Origin: Bacillota bacterium
GTDB taxonomy: Bacteria; Bacillota; Clostridia; Lachnospirales; Lachnospiraceae
Length of the DNA: 64,000 nt
Direction of reading: 5' to 3'
NCBI GenBank assembly: GCA_023386315.1
Contig: JAEWJZ010000017.1
Location: forward strand, 1 to 64,000
Each line of letters starts with the position of its first letter. Position 1 is the first letter of the stretch. Under the pieces are notes generated by a model. That model was not told where the DNA came from. It searched no databases and saw only the letters and a list, made by a program, of their open reading frames with translations. Positions 7,906-16,455 of the stretch are shown one piece after another. Both the position numbers and the translations under genes were made by a program.

Positions 7906-9207
7906 TTAAAGAGAAACATGGGTTTTCGCATGAGCTTTTCTATCCCGGATGGATTTTAACACCGGTACCAGAAAGGTAGCAATAAGACCTCCTGCAAAAC
8001 CATTGTTGTAAAGATTCAGCCCCCCGTAAACGATACCCACATTTAGAGCTGCAGAAGAGTGTAAAAATCCGGCAAGAATTCCGGCACCCACTCCGAATTC
8101 TCCTGCAATGGGCGCCAGTGTGGTGGAAAGGAGAAGCGCCAGCTGAGCGCTTGGATCGGTAATGCTCCATTTTTTTGTGTAACCGCCGATAATGACGCCG
8201 ATCATAACGGGCAGTATATTACGGGTGTGCTTTCCAGTTGCGCTGAAGCCAACAATGGTAAAAATCCCGCCGATGGTGGGACCATTCAAATCTCCGCCCA
8301 CAAAAAGGATAATCAGGGTTGATACAATTCCATTAATTCCCATGTTAAGCAGCGTAGGCGCAAACCCCTCGGTCTTTACATAGTCCGTTCCGCTGATTCC
8401 ATAGGACTTAAATATTTCCACATACCTTTTCCATACCTGATCCGACAGAAAGAAGGAAAATACTATCATTCCGAAAAATAATGCTATTAACAGCCTGGAA
8501 AATAATAAATTCTGCCCGGTTGACCAGAAAAGCCGTTCCTCTATTCTGATCCCATAAGACTTCATAATAGAAACAATAATGGTAGCAATAATTCCCGAGG
8601 CAAAACCTACATTATAAAGAGAATATCCCATATGAGCATAATGGGTATGGGTGGAAAGAGGCGGAAGCACAAACCCAATGCTCATGCCAACAATAATACT
8701 TAAAACCAGCCGGACCCCTATGGGCAGATTTCCAATCTGCATAATCTGGGTAATAACCGGAGACAGACAGGTTCCGTAGAACCCCACATAGATATAACGT
8801 GTTATGGAAGTTTTGTGATAATAAGAATATAAACAGATTCCCATCATGATAGCCCAGATGTTTAAGATGTTCTTCCCAAACAGCGAAAAGCCAAACATGA
8901 GAAAGCTTGAGGTTATGGTATGACCGCTCATATCCATCCCAAGAAAATAAACGATTGCAATGCTTAATAATGTTAATACACCTGCGTTAATAAACGCAGC
9001 TCCTATGCCTCCTATGGCAATGTAATCCGTAATCAGGAAATCCGGCTCCTGTACGATGGTGATGATTCCCCTCCAGATTTCATCAAACGGCTGCAGGCAA
9101 AATCCTGCAACAATAAAATAAATCGGCACCAGGGCAAGAATCTGGAATTTGGTCCGCCTGGAAAGCGGTCTGTAATTTCTGAATCTCAATGAAGATTGTC
9201 CTGTCAT
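7906..9207 (-). CDS. DUF1576 polytopic membrane protein
   Basis: A 433-aa integral membrane protein with about 10-12 hydrophobic segments and two internally similar halves. Each half has a Gly-rich membrane loop (SGHTITSSFLMFGFSLFGKN and GPTIGGIFTIVGFSATGKH). This matches the DUF1576 family of Firmicutes. The two-half architecture and re-entrant-like loops suggest a transporter or channel, but no substrate is known. RBS GGAGAGGG precedes ATG 9207. Single gene, separated from the P-type ATPase by the terminator at 9268-9310. Confidence 0.8.
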   Translation of the reverse strand: MTGQSSLRFRNYRPLSRRTKFQILALVPIYFIVAGFCLQPFDEIWRGIITIVQEPDFLITDYIAIGGIGAAFINAGVLTLLSIAIVYFLGMDMSGHTITSSFLMFGFSLFGKNILNIWAIMMGICLYSYYHKTSITRYIYVGFYGTCLSPVITQIMQIGNLPIGVRLVLSIIVGMSIGFVLPPLSTHTHYAHMGYSLYNVGFASGIIATIIVSIMKSYGIRIEERLFWSTGQNLLFSRLLIALFFGMIVFSFFLSDQVWKRYVEIFKSYGISGTDYVKTEGFAPTLLNMGINGIVSTLIILFVGGDLNGPTIGGIFTIVGFSATGKHTRNILPVMIGVIIGGYTKKWSITDPSAQLALLLSTTLAPIAGEFGVGAGILAGFLHSSAALNVGIVYGGLNLYNNGFAGGLIATFLVPVLKSIRDRKAHAKTHVSL

Positions 9208-9267
9208 GTCGTTTTGTTTCCCTCTCCTATATTAAGTTTTCGTTACAAAATCATTTTATCATTAATA

Positions 9268-9310
9268 AAAAAGAGGTTCAACTCTTTTTTTAATGTCTGA
9301 ACCTCTTTTT
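9268..9310 (-). terminator. Terminator of the P-type ATPase gene
   Basis: A 13-bp stem, AAAAAGAGGTTCA paired with TGAACCTCTTTTT, followed on the minus strand by a T run. It lies 8 bp beyond the ATPase stop codon. Confidence 0.85.
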
Positions 9311-9317
9311 ACTGAAA

Positions 9318-11921
9318 CTATTTTCCAATCTCTCTTACTACTTTTGTCAGCTGTATTATTACAGTCGGAATAATGGCCAGCCCATATACAATTCCGATCT
9401 GTGAGCCGGTTAAAGGTGTTACAGAAAACAGCTTTTCCATAACAGGAACAAACAAAACCAGACTCAGTAAAGCAAATCCAAGTACAAATGCTCCCAGACT
9501 ATACCAGTTTCCTTTAAATCCCAGTCTGAAGATTGACTGGCTGCTTCTGCAGTTAAACCCATGGAAGAGCCGTGAAAGAGTTAAAGTGGCAAATGCCATT
9601 GTGCTGGCAGCCGCCGCACCTGACTGTCTTAAGCCAAGATGGAATGCGGTCATGGTGCATACTGAAATGAGCGCTCCCTGAATCATGACCTTTGTCATAA
9701 ATTCTTTCGTCAGGATACCTTCCTTCGGATCTCTGGGTTTCTGGCTCAGCAGTCCGTGCTCCGCCGGTTCCATGCCGATTGCAATTGCCGGGAGGGAATC
9801 GGTAAGCAGGTTAATAAACAACAAATGAACCGGTGCAAACGGAATCGGCAAAGCCATGATGGAAGTATAAAGAACTGAAAAAATTCCCGCCATATTGCCC
9901 GATAACAAAAACTGAATGGCATTTTTAATATTCCGGTATACATTTCTTCCATTTGCCACTGCTTTTATAATAGTAGCAAAATTATCATCTGACAAAATCA
10001 TGGAAGCAGCATCCTTTGATACTTCCGTACCCGTAATTCCCATGGCAACTCCAATATCGGCCTTCTTAAGCGCAGGAGCATCATTCACCCCATCTCCAGT
10101 CATGGAAACGATATTGCCTCTCCTCTGCCATGCATCCACAATACGGATCTTGTTCTCCGGAGAAACCCTCGCATAGACTGAGATATTAACAATCTTCCCA
10201 TCTAACTCCTGATCCGTCATGGCATCCAGCTCAGCACCGGTAACCGCTAAATCTCCCTCTTCAAAAATTCCAATCTGTTTTGCAATGGCAGTTGCCGTAA
10301 TTTTATGATCTCCGGTAATCATAACCGGGCGGATTCCTGCTGTTTTAGCATCTGCCACAGCTGCTTTTGACTCTTCCCTTGGAGGGTCCACCATGGAAAC
10401 AAGACCAAGAAAAATGAAATTGTTTTCGGAATGAAGGGAAAGTACATGAGATTCTTCCACTTCCTTATAACCAAAAGCCAGAACACGAAGTCCATTTTCG
10501 GAAAACATCATATTCTGTTTTAATATGTCTTCCTTATCTGCTTCTGTCAATTCTCTGATGCCCTGTGAGGTGCGTATACTCACCGTCCGTTCTAACAGAA
10601 CATCAACCGCTCCTTTGGTCAGAATGGTTGGAACACCGTGCAGTTTGTATTTGGTACTCATCAGCTTACGGTCAGAATCAAAGGGAATCTCTTCCAGTCT
10701 GTGCATCAGATCCCTGATGGTACTATGGCTGACAGATATCTTACCTGCCATTTCAAGAAGTGCGTATTCCGTAGGATCACCAATTCCTTTTCCATCGGCA
10801 ATGGTGGAATCATTGGTCAGCACTGCATCATAAAGCAGATAGCGGTGAAGCTGATTGGTCAGCTCCAGCTCCTCAGGTTTCAATATCTGATTATCTAAGT
10901 AAATTTCCTGAACCGTCATCTTATTCTGGGTAAGTGTTCCGGTTTTATCCGAGCAGATTACGGAAACACAGCCAAGGCTTTCCACTGCCTTCAGTTCCTT
11001 AATGATGGCGTTTTCTTTCGCCATCCGCTGGGTTCCCATGGCCTGGACTATGGTAACAATGGAGCTTAAGGCTTCGGGAATTGCAGCAACTGCAAGTGCG
11101 ACTGCAAACATCATGGAATCAAGAAGCGGCATTTTACGATACAGGCTTAATAAAAATACCACTCCGCATATAGCCATGATTACCGTAGCAAGGCGGCTGG
11201 AAAACTGATCCAGGCTGACTTGAAGAGGCGTCTTTTTTTCTTTTGTGGCATTCATCAGACTGGCTATCTTACCGATTTCTGTTTTCATGCCGGTGTCCGT
11301 AACCACAACAACTGCTCTTCCGTAGGTGACCAGGCTTCCGGAATATACCATATTGGTTCTGTCTGCCAGCGCAGCGGAAATCTCCAGGGTTCCATCTTCT
11401 TTATCCACATTGGTGGATTCTCCTGTGAGAGAGCTTTCATTAACCTGAAGAGAATAATTATTTAAGATTCTTCCGTCTGCCACCACCATATCGCCGGCTT
11501 CCAGCATGAGAATATCTCCCGGTACGACTTCCCTGGAAGCCACTTCCGTCTTGTTTCCATCCCTCATGACTCTCGCATTTGGTGAGGATAAGGATTTTAA
11601 GCTTGCCAGAGATTTTTGGGCCTTTTCATGCTGAACCGTTCCCAATACAGCGTTGAGTATAATAACTGCCATAATAACGATTGTGCTCTCCACATTTCCT
11701 GACAGCATGGAAATCACAGCAGCTGCGACCAGGATTACCACCAGAAGGTCTTTAAACTGCTCTGCAAATACTTCAATCGTACTTTTTTTCTTTCCCTCCT
11801 CCAGGACATTCTCACCTTTTTCCTTAAGAAGTGCGGACGCCTTTTCTGAACTCAATCCTTCTTTTTGTGTGTGAAGCTCTTTTAATATCTCAGCTTCGCT
11901 CTTCTGATACCATTCGTTCAA
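9318..11921 (-). CDS. P-type cation-transporting ATPase (Ca2+/Mn2+ type)
   Basis: An 867-aa P2-type ATPase that exports or moves a divalent cation at the cost of ATP. An N-terminal cation ATPase domain (WYQKSEAEILKEL...) is followed by the actuator domain with TGES, the phosphorylation motif DKTGTLT, the hinge GDGVNDAPALKKADIG and a C-terminal block of helices. The membrane motif VAAIPEAL resembles Ca2+/Mn2+ pumps, not heavy-metal CPx pumps. The start is TTG at 11921 with GGAGG 6 nt upstream. The open frame to 12047 is untranslated leader. A yybP-ykoY-like riboswitch and terminator precede it, which favours Mn2+ efflux or Mn2+-controlled Ca2+ transport. Confidence 0.92.
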   Translation of the reverse strand: MNEWYQKSEAEILKELHTQKEGLSSEKASALLKEKGENVLEEGKKKSTIEVFAEQFKDLLVVILVAAAVISMLSGNVESTIVIMAVIILNAVLGTVQHEKAQKSLASLKSLSSPNARVMRDGNKTEVASREVVPGDILMLEAGDMVVADGRILNNYSLQVNESSLTGESTNVDKEDGTLEISAALADRTNMVYSGSLVTYGRAVVVVTDTGMKTEIGKIASLMNATKEKKTPLQVSLDQFSSRLATVIMAICGVVFLLSLYRKMPLLDSMMFAVALAVAAIPEALSSIVTIVQAMGTQRMAKENAIIKELKAVESLGCVSVICSDKTGTLTQNKMTVQEIYLDNQILKPEELELTNQLHRYLLYDAVLTNDSTIADGKGIGDPTEYALLEMAGKISVSHSTIRDLMHRLEEIPFDSDRKLMSTKYKLHGVPTILTKGAVDVLLERTVSIRTSQGIRELTEADKEDILKQNMMFSENGLRVLAFGYKEVEESHVLSLHSENNFIFLGLVSMVDPPREESKAAVADAKTAGIRPVMITGDHKITATAIAKQIGIFEEGDLAVTGAELDAMTDQELDGKIVNISVYARVSPENKIRIVDAWQRRGNIVSMTGDGVNDAPALKKADIGVAMGITGTEVSKDAASMILSDDNFATIIKAVANGRNVYRNIKNAIQFLLSGNMAGIFSVLYTSIMALPIPFAPVHLLFINLLTDSLPAIAIGMEPAEHGLLSQKPRDPKEGILTKEFMTKVMIQGALISVCTMTAFHLGLRQSGAAAASTMAFATLTLSRLFHGFNCRSSQSIFRLGFKGNWYSLGAFVLGFALLSLVLFVPVMEKLFSVTPLTGSQIGIVYGLAIIPTVIIQLTKVVREIGK

Positions 11922-12007
11922 ACCAATCCTCCATTCTGACACCCGTTTGGGATGCCCCGCATCAAAAATGTGTACCTCAGCTTCGATAATGATTGTTTCA
12001 AAAAAGG

Positions 12008-12075
12008 AAATAAAAAAGACTTTTAACGTACTTTTCTGAAAAAACAAATGTTCAGAACAAGTACATTAAAAGTCT
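12008..12075 (-). terminator. Riboswitch terminator before the P-type ATPase
   Basis: On the minus strand AGACTTTTAATGTACTT (12075-12059) pairs with AAGTACGTTAAAAGTCT (12033-12017), extended by TTCTGAA/TTCAGAA, and runs into TCTTTTTTATTT. The 5' arm starts with AGACTTTT, which is also the 3' strand of aptamer helix P1, so the two are exclusive. Confidence 0.9.
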
Positions 12076-12160
12076 GGTAACCACTATCTGGTACGCACCG
12101 CCAGACTGTACAATTACAGCCAGGATGTTGACGGTACATTTAAACTACTCCCTTTTAATT
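12068..12160 (-). promoter_or_regulatory. yybP-ykoY-type (manganese) riboswitch aptamer
   Basis: On the minus strand the leader contains AAAAGGGAGTAG (12156-12145), then GTCAACATCCTGGC, ending with CCAGACTTTT. These match the yybP-ykoY hallmarks GGGAGUAG, the GUCAACAU loop and the 3' AGAC strand. P1 forms from AAAAG with CTTTT. When P1 is stabilised by ligand, the terminator arm AGACTTTT is sequestered, so this is built as an ON switch, as known for Mn2+ control of P-type ATPase and MntP genes. A covariance-model search would settle it. Confidence 0.8.
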
Positions 12161-12204
12161 AACTATTCAATTATAATCAGATACCGAAAGCTTCATGAGT
12201 ACTG

Positions 12205-12233
12205 ATTATACCCGGGGCCATGTTATCTGTCAA
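12205..12233 (-). promoter_or_regulatory. SigA promoter of the riboswitch-ATPase transcript
   Basis: Consensus TTGACA (12233-12228), a 17-bp spacer and consensus TATAAT (12210-12205). The transcript would begin near 12198, leaving a leader of about 275 nt. Confidence 0.88.
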
Positions 12234-12239
12234 GTGATT

Positions 12240-12577
12240 TTCACTTCCTATAAGGTATTTCTCTGCTTATTGTCTCACTTAGAACATCTTTCCATATATG
12301 AAAAAGTAACTGTAATTGTTTCTTTATCACCTGGAGTACGGTTATAATATTAGTTAAATTAACTAAAATTTCCATTTTTTGTATAATATAATTTACAAAT
12401 GTTTCTTTTTCTGATATCATATTTATTATAAAATTATTTTACTATTATAGAAGAAATATCAGACTATTCTATTACATTCATTATTCTCCAGGGCTGACTC
12501 TCAACCACAGACTAAATCCACCATAACAACAATGATACTACTAAAATCGTGCAAAAAAGAAAAGGAGGGGTTCCGGT
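12240..12577. other. AT-rich gap upstream of the xylanase
   Basis: I see no gene here. A TATAAT at 12343-12348 is followed directly by a perfect 17-bp palindrome TTAGTTAA-a-TTAACTAA (12350-12366). Together they may be an operator and a distal plus-strand promoter for the xylanase, but the best -35 match gives a 21-bp spacer, so this is weak. Confidence 0.4.
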
Positions 12578-12608
12578 AATATTTATATCGTATGTAGGTA
12601 AGTGTATG
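12578..12608 (+). repeat. 31-bp imperfect inverted repeat, left copy (upstream of xylanase)
   Basis: Matches the reverse complement of 13310-13340 at 28 of 31 positions, with a perfect core GTATGTAGGTAAGT. It ends about 30 bp before the xylanase start and overlaps where a -35 would lie for the TATTAT at 12615-12620. Confidence 0.75.
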
Positions 12609-12639
12609 AATCTGTATTATAAAACAGGAGGGGTTTAAA

Positions 12640-13278
12640 ATGAATGAATTAAGCAGAAAGGTCTTATCATTAGTTTTCGCAATCGCTATGTGTTTTTCAG
12701 GAATATTTTCCAGTACAGCCTTTGCAGCAACCGATTACTGGCAAAACTATACAGACGGGGGCGGAACCGTTAATATGGTTAATGGCTCCGGAGGTAATTT
12801 CAGTGTGAATTGGACAAACTGTGGAAACTTCGTGGTTGGAAAAGGCTGGGGTGCCGGAAGTCCTTCCAGAATCGTCAACTATAACGCCGGCGTTTTCTCT
12901 CCATCCGGCAACAGCTACTTAACGTTTTATGGCTGGACAAGGAATTCCCTGATTGAATATTATGTAGTTGACAGCTGGGGAACCTACAGACCTACGGGAA
13001 CCTATAAAGGAACCGTTAACAGCGATGGAGCCAACTATGACATATATACAACCATGCGTTATAATGCTCCCTCTATTGACGGTTATCAGACATTTCCACA
13101 GTACTGGAGTGTCAGACAGTCAAAGAGGCCTACGGGCGGCAATGCCCAGATTAACTTCGGGAACCATGTAAATGCCTGGAGAAATAAGGGCATGAACTTA
13201 GGAAATTCCTGGTCCTATCAGGCATTTTGTGTAGAAGGATATCAAAGCAGCGGTAATGCAAATGTAACCGTCTGGTAA
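12640..13278 (+). CDS. xynA: Endo-1,4-beta-xylanase, glycoside hydrolase family 11, secreted
   Basis: A 212-aa secreted enzyme that cuts internal beta-1,4 bonds of xylan. A signal peptide spans ~1-30 (Lys-rich start, hydrophobic core, cleavage after AFA-A). The rest is one GH11 beta-jelly roll with the usual family length. Both catalytic glutamates are visible: the nucleophile in [15 protein letters not shown] and the acid/base in [15 protein letters not shown]. There is no carbohydrate-binding module or dockerin. RBS AGGAGGGG precedes ATG 12640. The gene is bracketed by a 31-bp imperfect inverted repeat (12578-12608, 13310-13340) and followed by a lipoprotein gene on the same strand. No xylose-use genes lie nearby. 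Confidence 0.96.
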   Translation: MNELSRKVLSLVFAIAMCFSGIFSSTAFAATDYWQNYTDGGGTVNMVNGSGGNFSVNWTNCGNFVVGKGWGAGSPSRIVNYNAGVFSPSGNSYLTFYGWTRNSLIEYYVVDSWGTYRPTGTYKGTVNSDGANYDIYTTMRYNAPSIDGYQTFPQYWSVRQSKRPTGGNAQINFGNHVNAWRNKGMNLGNSWSYQAFCVEGYQSSGNANVTVW

Positions 13279-13309
13279 TCTAACCTGCATTTTGGCAGCC
13301 GTTAATTAA

Positions 13310-13340
13310 CATATACTTACCTACATACTATTTAAATATT
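13310..13340 (-). repeat. 31-bp imperfect inverted repeat, right copy (downstream of xylanase)
   Basis: Reverse complement of 12578-12608 with three mismatches. It lies 32 bp after the xylanase stop and about 45 bp before the lipoprotein start, so it could equally be a shared regulator-binding site for that gene. Confidence 0.75.
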
Positions 13341-13383
13341 ATGGAATCAGATTGGAAGAAAGACTTAAGAAAGGGACTTGTCT

Positions 13384-14214
13384 ATGAGGAAAAAGCTGGT
13401 CTTGCTTTTGATTGCTGTGACTGTCATTTCCTGGGGATGTTCCAATAAGGAACCGGATGATCTTGTGCTGGTGGAAGGAAGATCTGCGATTGCTGTCTCA
13501 GCCGGAACGAATCAGGATGAGCCTGCTATCCGGGATTTCTACATAGGGAAGCACGAGGTTACTCAGGAAGAATGGACGGAAGTAATGGGAAGTAATCCTT
13601 CCGCTTTTAAAGGTAGCCATCTGCCGGTTGAATCTGTAAGCTGGTATGACAGCATCGAATATTGCAATAAGAGAAGTGAAAAGGAAGGTCTTGCTCCTTA
13701 TTATAAAATTGATAAAAAAGGCCAGGATCCGGATAATATCTGCGAATATGACGATATCAGGTGGACTGTCACAGTGAATGAAGGGGCCAATGGGTACCGC
13801 CTTCCTACCGAAGCTGAGTGGACCTATGCCGCAGGGGGAGGATCAAAAAGCAAGAATTATACTTACAGCGGAAGTTCTGATGAGGAAGAAACTGTGTGGT
13901 ATTGGAGAAATGCTGGAAAAGAGTATTTAAAGGGCGACTGGAACTGGCCCGACATCGAGACCAATCAGAACAAAACGCACCCTGTTGGAAGTAAGAAAGC
14001 CAATGAACTGGGAATTTCCGATATGTCCGGGAATGTCAGAGAATGGTGTTATGAATGGTATCAGGATACCAGGATTCCAAAAGGTTTTTACAGGGTGTGG
14101 AAAGGAGGCGGCTGGGTAGGCGATATAACCAGCTGCAAAATATCCTACCGGGGTAAATTTGAGCCTAACGGCAAGGGTGCTGATATGGGGATTCGTGTAT
14201 GCAGGGACAGATAA
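13384..14214 (+). CDS. SUMF1/EgtB-type domain lipoprotein
   Basis: A 276-aa lipoprotein: n-region MRKKLVLLL, lipobox ISWGC with acylation at Cys ~19, then one formylglycine-generating-enzyme-like (SUMF1, C-type-lectin fold) domain. Family signatures are present: GKHEVTQEEW, YRLPTEAEWTYAA, GNVREWCYEWY and GIRVCRD. Of the two active-site cysteines of true FGE, the first appears replaced (GGWVGDITSC), leaving only the second, so sulfatase-activating chemistry is unlikely. A surface ligand-binding role is possible. ATG 13384 is preferred, with AAAGGG 9 nt upstream; a TTG at 13378 is too close to it. It probably shares regulation with the xylanase. Confidence 0.82.
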   Translation: MRKKLVLLLIAVTVISWGCSNKEPDDLVLVEGRSAIAVSAGTNQDEPAIRDFYIGKHEVTQEEWTEVMGSNPSAFKGSHLPVESVSWYDSIEYCNKRSEKEGLAPYYKIDKKGQDPDNICEYDDIRWTVTVNEGANGYRLPTEAEWTYAAGGGSKSKNYTYSGSSDEEETVWYWRNAGKEYLKGDWNWPDIETNQNKTHPVGSKKANELGISDMSGNVREWCYEWYQDTRIPKGFYRVWKGGGWVGDITSCKISYRGKFEPNGKGADMGIRVCRDR

Positions 14215-14228
14215 CCTTTAATAATATG

Positions 14229-14264
14229 ATTGGTATGAGGCCGGTCTTTTGTCCGGCCTCATAT
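14229..14264 (+). terminator. Hairpin after the SUMF1 lipoprotein gene
   Basis: ATGAGGCCGG pairs with CCGGCCTCAT around an 8-nt loop (14235-14262). The trailing sequence is AT-rich with few Ts, so termination on the plus strand may be partial. Confidence 0.6.
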
Positions 14265-14288
14265 TCACATTTTAAGAATCCACCGAAT

Positions 14289-14756
14289 TTACTCCTTTTT
14301 TTTTCTGTGAAAGGGCAGTTGGATTTCCGTCAAAAATCCACTTTGTACGCTGGAATCAGGCAGATATGTCTCTCTTGGATACCCGCATATGCTGTAATTT
14401 TTACTCTTAACAAAGGCAAATAATTCATCATAGGCTGGTTTCAGGTTATCATACGTTTCTGATACTATGACATAGGCAGCCTCACTTTCGGGAACAATCT
14501 GATACTGTATCGATTCTGTATTTTCCATTAATTCCTCTACTTCCAGCCATAATTCCATATCATAATCGTACTCTCTATATTCATTTACATGGAATACGGT
14601 ATAAAAATTTTCAGGCTTTTTTGCTGCCGCTCCTGCCTCAGCAAGCTTTATCTCAAAATCCCGGCTGAACTTCTCTATTAAGTCATCGGTAACAGAAGCA
14701 ACATGATGATGGGCACTTGCAACGATCATTTGGGGAATCACTTTTTCTTTCGTCAC
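14289..14756 (-). CDS. GyrI-like small-molecule (effector) binding domain protein
   Basis: A 155-aa cytoplasmic protein resembling stand-alone GyrI-like/AraC effector-binding domains: an N-terminal strand with ASAHHHVASV, a central FYTVFHV segment and a late strand AAYVIVSETYDNLKPAYDELFAFV. There is no DNA-binding domain, so it is not itself a regulator. The GTG start at 14756 overlaps the racemase stop by 4 nt (GTGA), so the two are translationally coupled. Assignment to the effector-binding superfamily is by pattern and moderately sure; the ligand is unknown. Confidence 0.6.
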   Translation of the reverse strand: MTKEKVIPQMIVASAHHHVASVTDDLIEKFSRDFEIKLAEAGAAAKKPENFYTVFHVNEYREYDYDMELWLEVEELMENTESIQYQIVPESEAAYVIVSETYDNLKPAYDELFAFVKSKNYSICGYPRETYLPDSSVQSGFLTEIQLPFHRKKKE

Positions 14757-15451
14757 AGCTGCACCTCTAAGGAAAGCCTTGCTGCCTTAACCGCATGAAT
14801 TTTCGTTGTGTCAAATACGGGCAGATCCACATCTTTCTGCTGAATTAAAAGTCCAATTTCCGTACAGCCAAGAATAACTCCCTGTGCTCCGCGGTTCTTT
14901 AAGCGTTCAATTATATGAAGGTACGTTTCCTTCGATGTTTCCAGAACGGAGCCAAGACATAATTCGTCATAAATAATCCTGTTTACTGCTTCAATGTCCT
15001 GCCCTTCGGGAATCAGAACCGTAATGCCCGCATCTTCCAGCTTTTCTTTATAAAACTCCTGAGTCATGGTATATTTCGTCCCCAGCAATGCTACTGTTGT
15101 AATACGATTCTGTTTTAATTCCTCTGCCGTCACTTCAGCAATGTGTATAATCGGAATATTAATTCTCTTCTGAATCTGTGGCACCACTTTATGCATGGTA
15201 TTTGTCCCTATTACGAGAAAGTCCGCTCCGGCTTTTTCAAGAGCTTCTGCCGCCGCAGATAAAATATCCCCGCTTTTCTCCCAGTCACCTTCCGCCTGAC
15301 AGCGCTCTATTTCAGAAAAATCCACGCTGTATAAAAGAATCTTCGCTGAATGAAGTCCCCCCAGCTCCTGCTTTATCGTCTCATTCATAATCTGATAATA
15401 GGTAACTGTACTTTCCCAGCTCATACCTCCAATTAACCCGATTGTTTTCAT
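14753..15451 (-). CDS. Aspartate/glutamate racemase family protein (YgeA/RacX-like)
   Basis: A 232-aa two-domain cofactor-independent amino-acid racemase. N-terminal MKTIGLIGGMSWEST is typical. The first catalytic position is Thr (residue 83, in GTNTMHK) and the second is Cys (residue ~196, in LGCTEIG). The same Thr/Cys asymmetry is known in E. coli YgeA (L-Asp/Glu-specific racemase), so this is a variant, not a dead enzyme. It is first gene of a pair with the GyrI-like protein. D-amino-acid production for the cell wall or signalling is a plausible role; substrate uncertain. Confidence 0.88.
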   Translation of the reverse strand: MKTIGLIGGMSWESTVTYYQIMNETIKQELGGLHSAKILLYSVDFSEIERCQAEGDWEKSGDILSAAAEALEKAGADFLVIGTNTMHKVVPQIQKRINIPIIHIAEVTAEELKQNRITTVALLGTKYTMTQEFYKEKLEDAGITVLIPEGQDIEAVNRIIYDELCLGSVLETSKETYLHIIERLKNRGAQGVILGCTEIGLLIQQKDVDLPVFDTTKIHAVKAARLSLEVQL

Positions 15452-15493
15452 AAAATATCTCCTGCTTCTTCTATCATATAATATATAATTAAT

Positions 15494-16435
15494 TTAAAAG
15501 TATCTGCTGTACTCCCCTGTGGGAACAGGGTTTTCCAACCCTATTACTCTGGGCCATAAACCGGTATCTGCTGTAATAAAACCCATTACCATCCCCATGT
15601 GAGTATGTAAATGCCGAAACTGCGCTAATATCAGTGTAAACCTGCTATATTCACAGTCCCTGGGCATATACATTAATTCATCATCAGTCAGTTTCAGGAG
15701 ATAATACGTAATCTTACGGCTGATTCCGTCAAAATAGTCATTGATCTCATCTCTTGTCAGCTGTTTAACGGATACCGCATCCAGATTGTTTAAATTCTTT
15801 TCATGAATCTTCGGTTCCCCATATTCTTTGTCTCTGGGATTGATAAACCACAGATCCAGGGAATGAAGCATGTGGTAAATATGTTTCCAGCAGGGCATTT
15901 TACAGTATTCCTTATTCCAAAGTTCATCGGGAACACAATCAATTACATTTTTCACTTCCCATAAAGCCCGGTTTGTCTGATCTGATATTATTTCAGTCAA
16001 TGCAGTTTCTTTTTTAACCACCCTGTCTGCCATAGGGTGTCCTTCACGAAACTGAACCAGATCCCAGAGATTTCCATACAGATCTTCAAACACAGCCACA
16101 ATGCCATACTCCTGAACCTTGGGTTCCCGGATAAATGTAATTCCCAGCTCCTTCATCTCTTCATAGTCTCTGTAAAAATCATCCGTTCCCAAAAACAGGA
16201 ATACCCTTCCTCCCGCCTGATTGCCGATAAAAGGTTCCTGTTCCGGCTTAGAGGCTTTTGCCAGCAAGACCGTGGTCCCACAGGCACCCGGCGGAGAAAC
16301 CACAACCCAGCGCTTATCCTGCTCCGGCTGATACGTATCCTCTGTCAATATAAAATGAAGTTTTTTTGTATAAAAATCAATGGCCTCATCATAATCCTTC
16401 ACAACCAGCGCGATATGTACCAGTGCCTGTGTCAT
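15494..16435 (-). CDS. VOC (glyoxalase) and DinB-like fusion protein
   Basis: A 313-aa fusion. Residues 1-130 form a VOC/glyoxalase domain (MTQALVHIALVVKDYDEAIDFY, then FEDLYGNLWDLVQF). Residues ~150-310 look like a DinB/YfiT metal-binding four-helix bundle, with histidines in HMLHSLDLW and FRHLHTHMGMVMG. Both halves occur separately as thiol- or metal-dependent detoxification proteins (for example fosfomycin or bacillithiol transferases), so resistance to an electrophile is a reasonable guess but unproven. GGAG lies 9 nt before ATG 16435. Confidence 0.75.
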   Translation of the reverse strand: MTQALVHIALVVKDYDEAIDFYTKKLHFILTEDTYQPEQDKRWVVVSPPGACGTTVLLAKASKPEQEPFIGNQAGGRVFLFLGTDDFYRDYEEMKELGITFIREPKVQEYGIVAVFEDLYGNLWDLVQFREGHPMADRVVKKETALTEIISDQTNRALWEVKNVIDCVPDELWNKEYCKMPCWKHIYHMLHSLDLWFINPRDKEYGEPKIHEKNLNNLDAVSVKQLTRDEINDYFDGISRKITYYLLKLTDDELMYMPRDCEYSRFTLILAQFRHLHTHMGMVMGFITADTGLWPRVIGLENPVPTGEYSRYF

Positions 16436-16455
16436 AGCAATGTTCTCCTTTGTTT

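Noticed and set aside
7327..7959. 210-codon plus-strand frame over the ABC-F and DUF1576 ends
   Set aside because: Antisense to two well-supported genes; no RBS and Ser/Pro/Phe-rich shadow composition.
12343..12366. Definite promoter for the xylanase at TATAAT 12343-12348
   Set aside because: The best -35 (TTGTTT) is 21 bp away and the start would leave a ~290-nt leader; the palindrome beside it is kept only as a possible operator.
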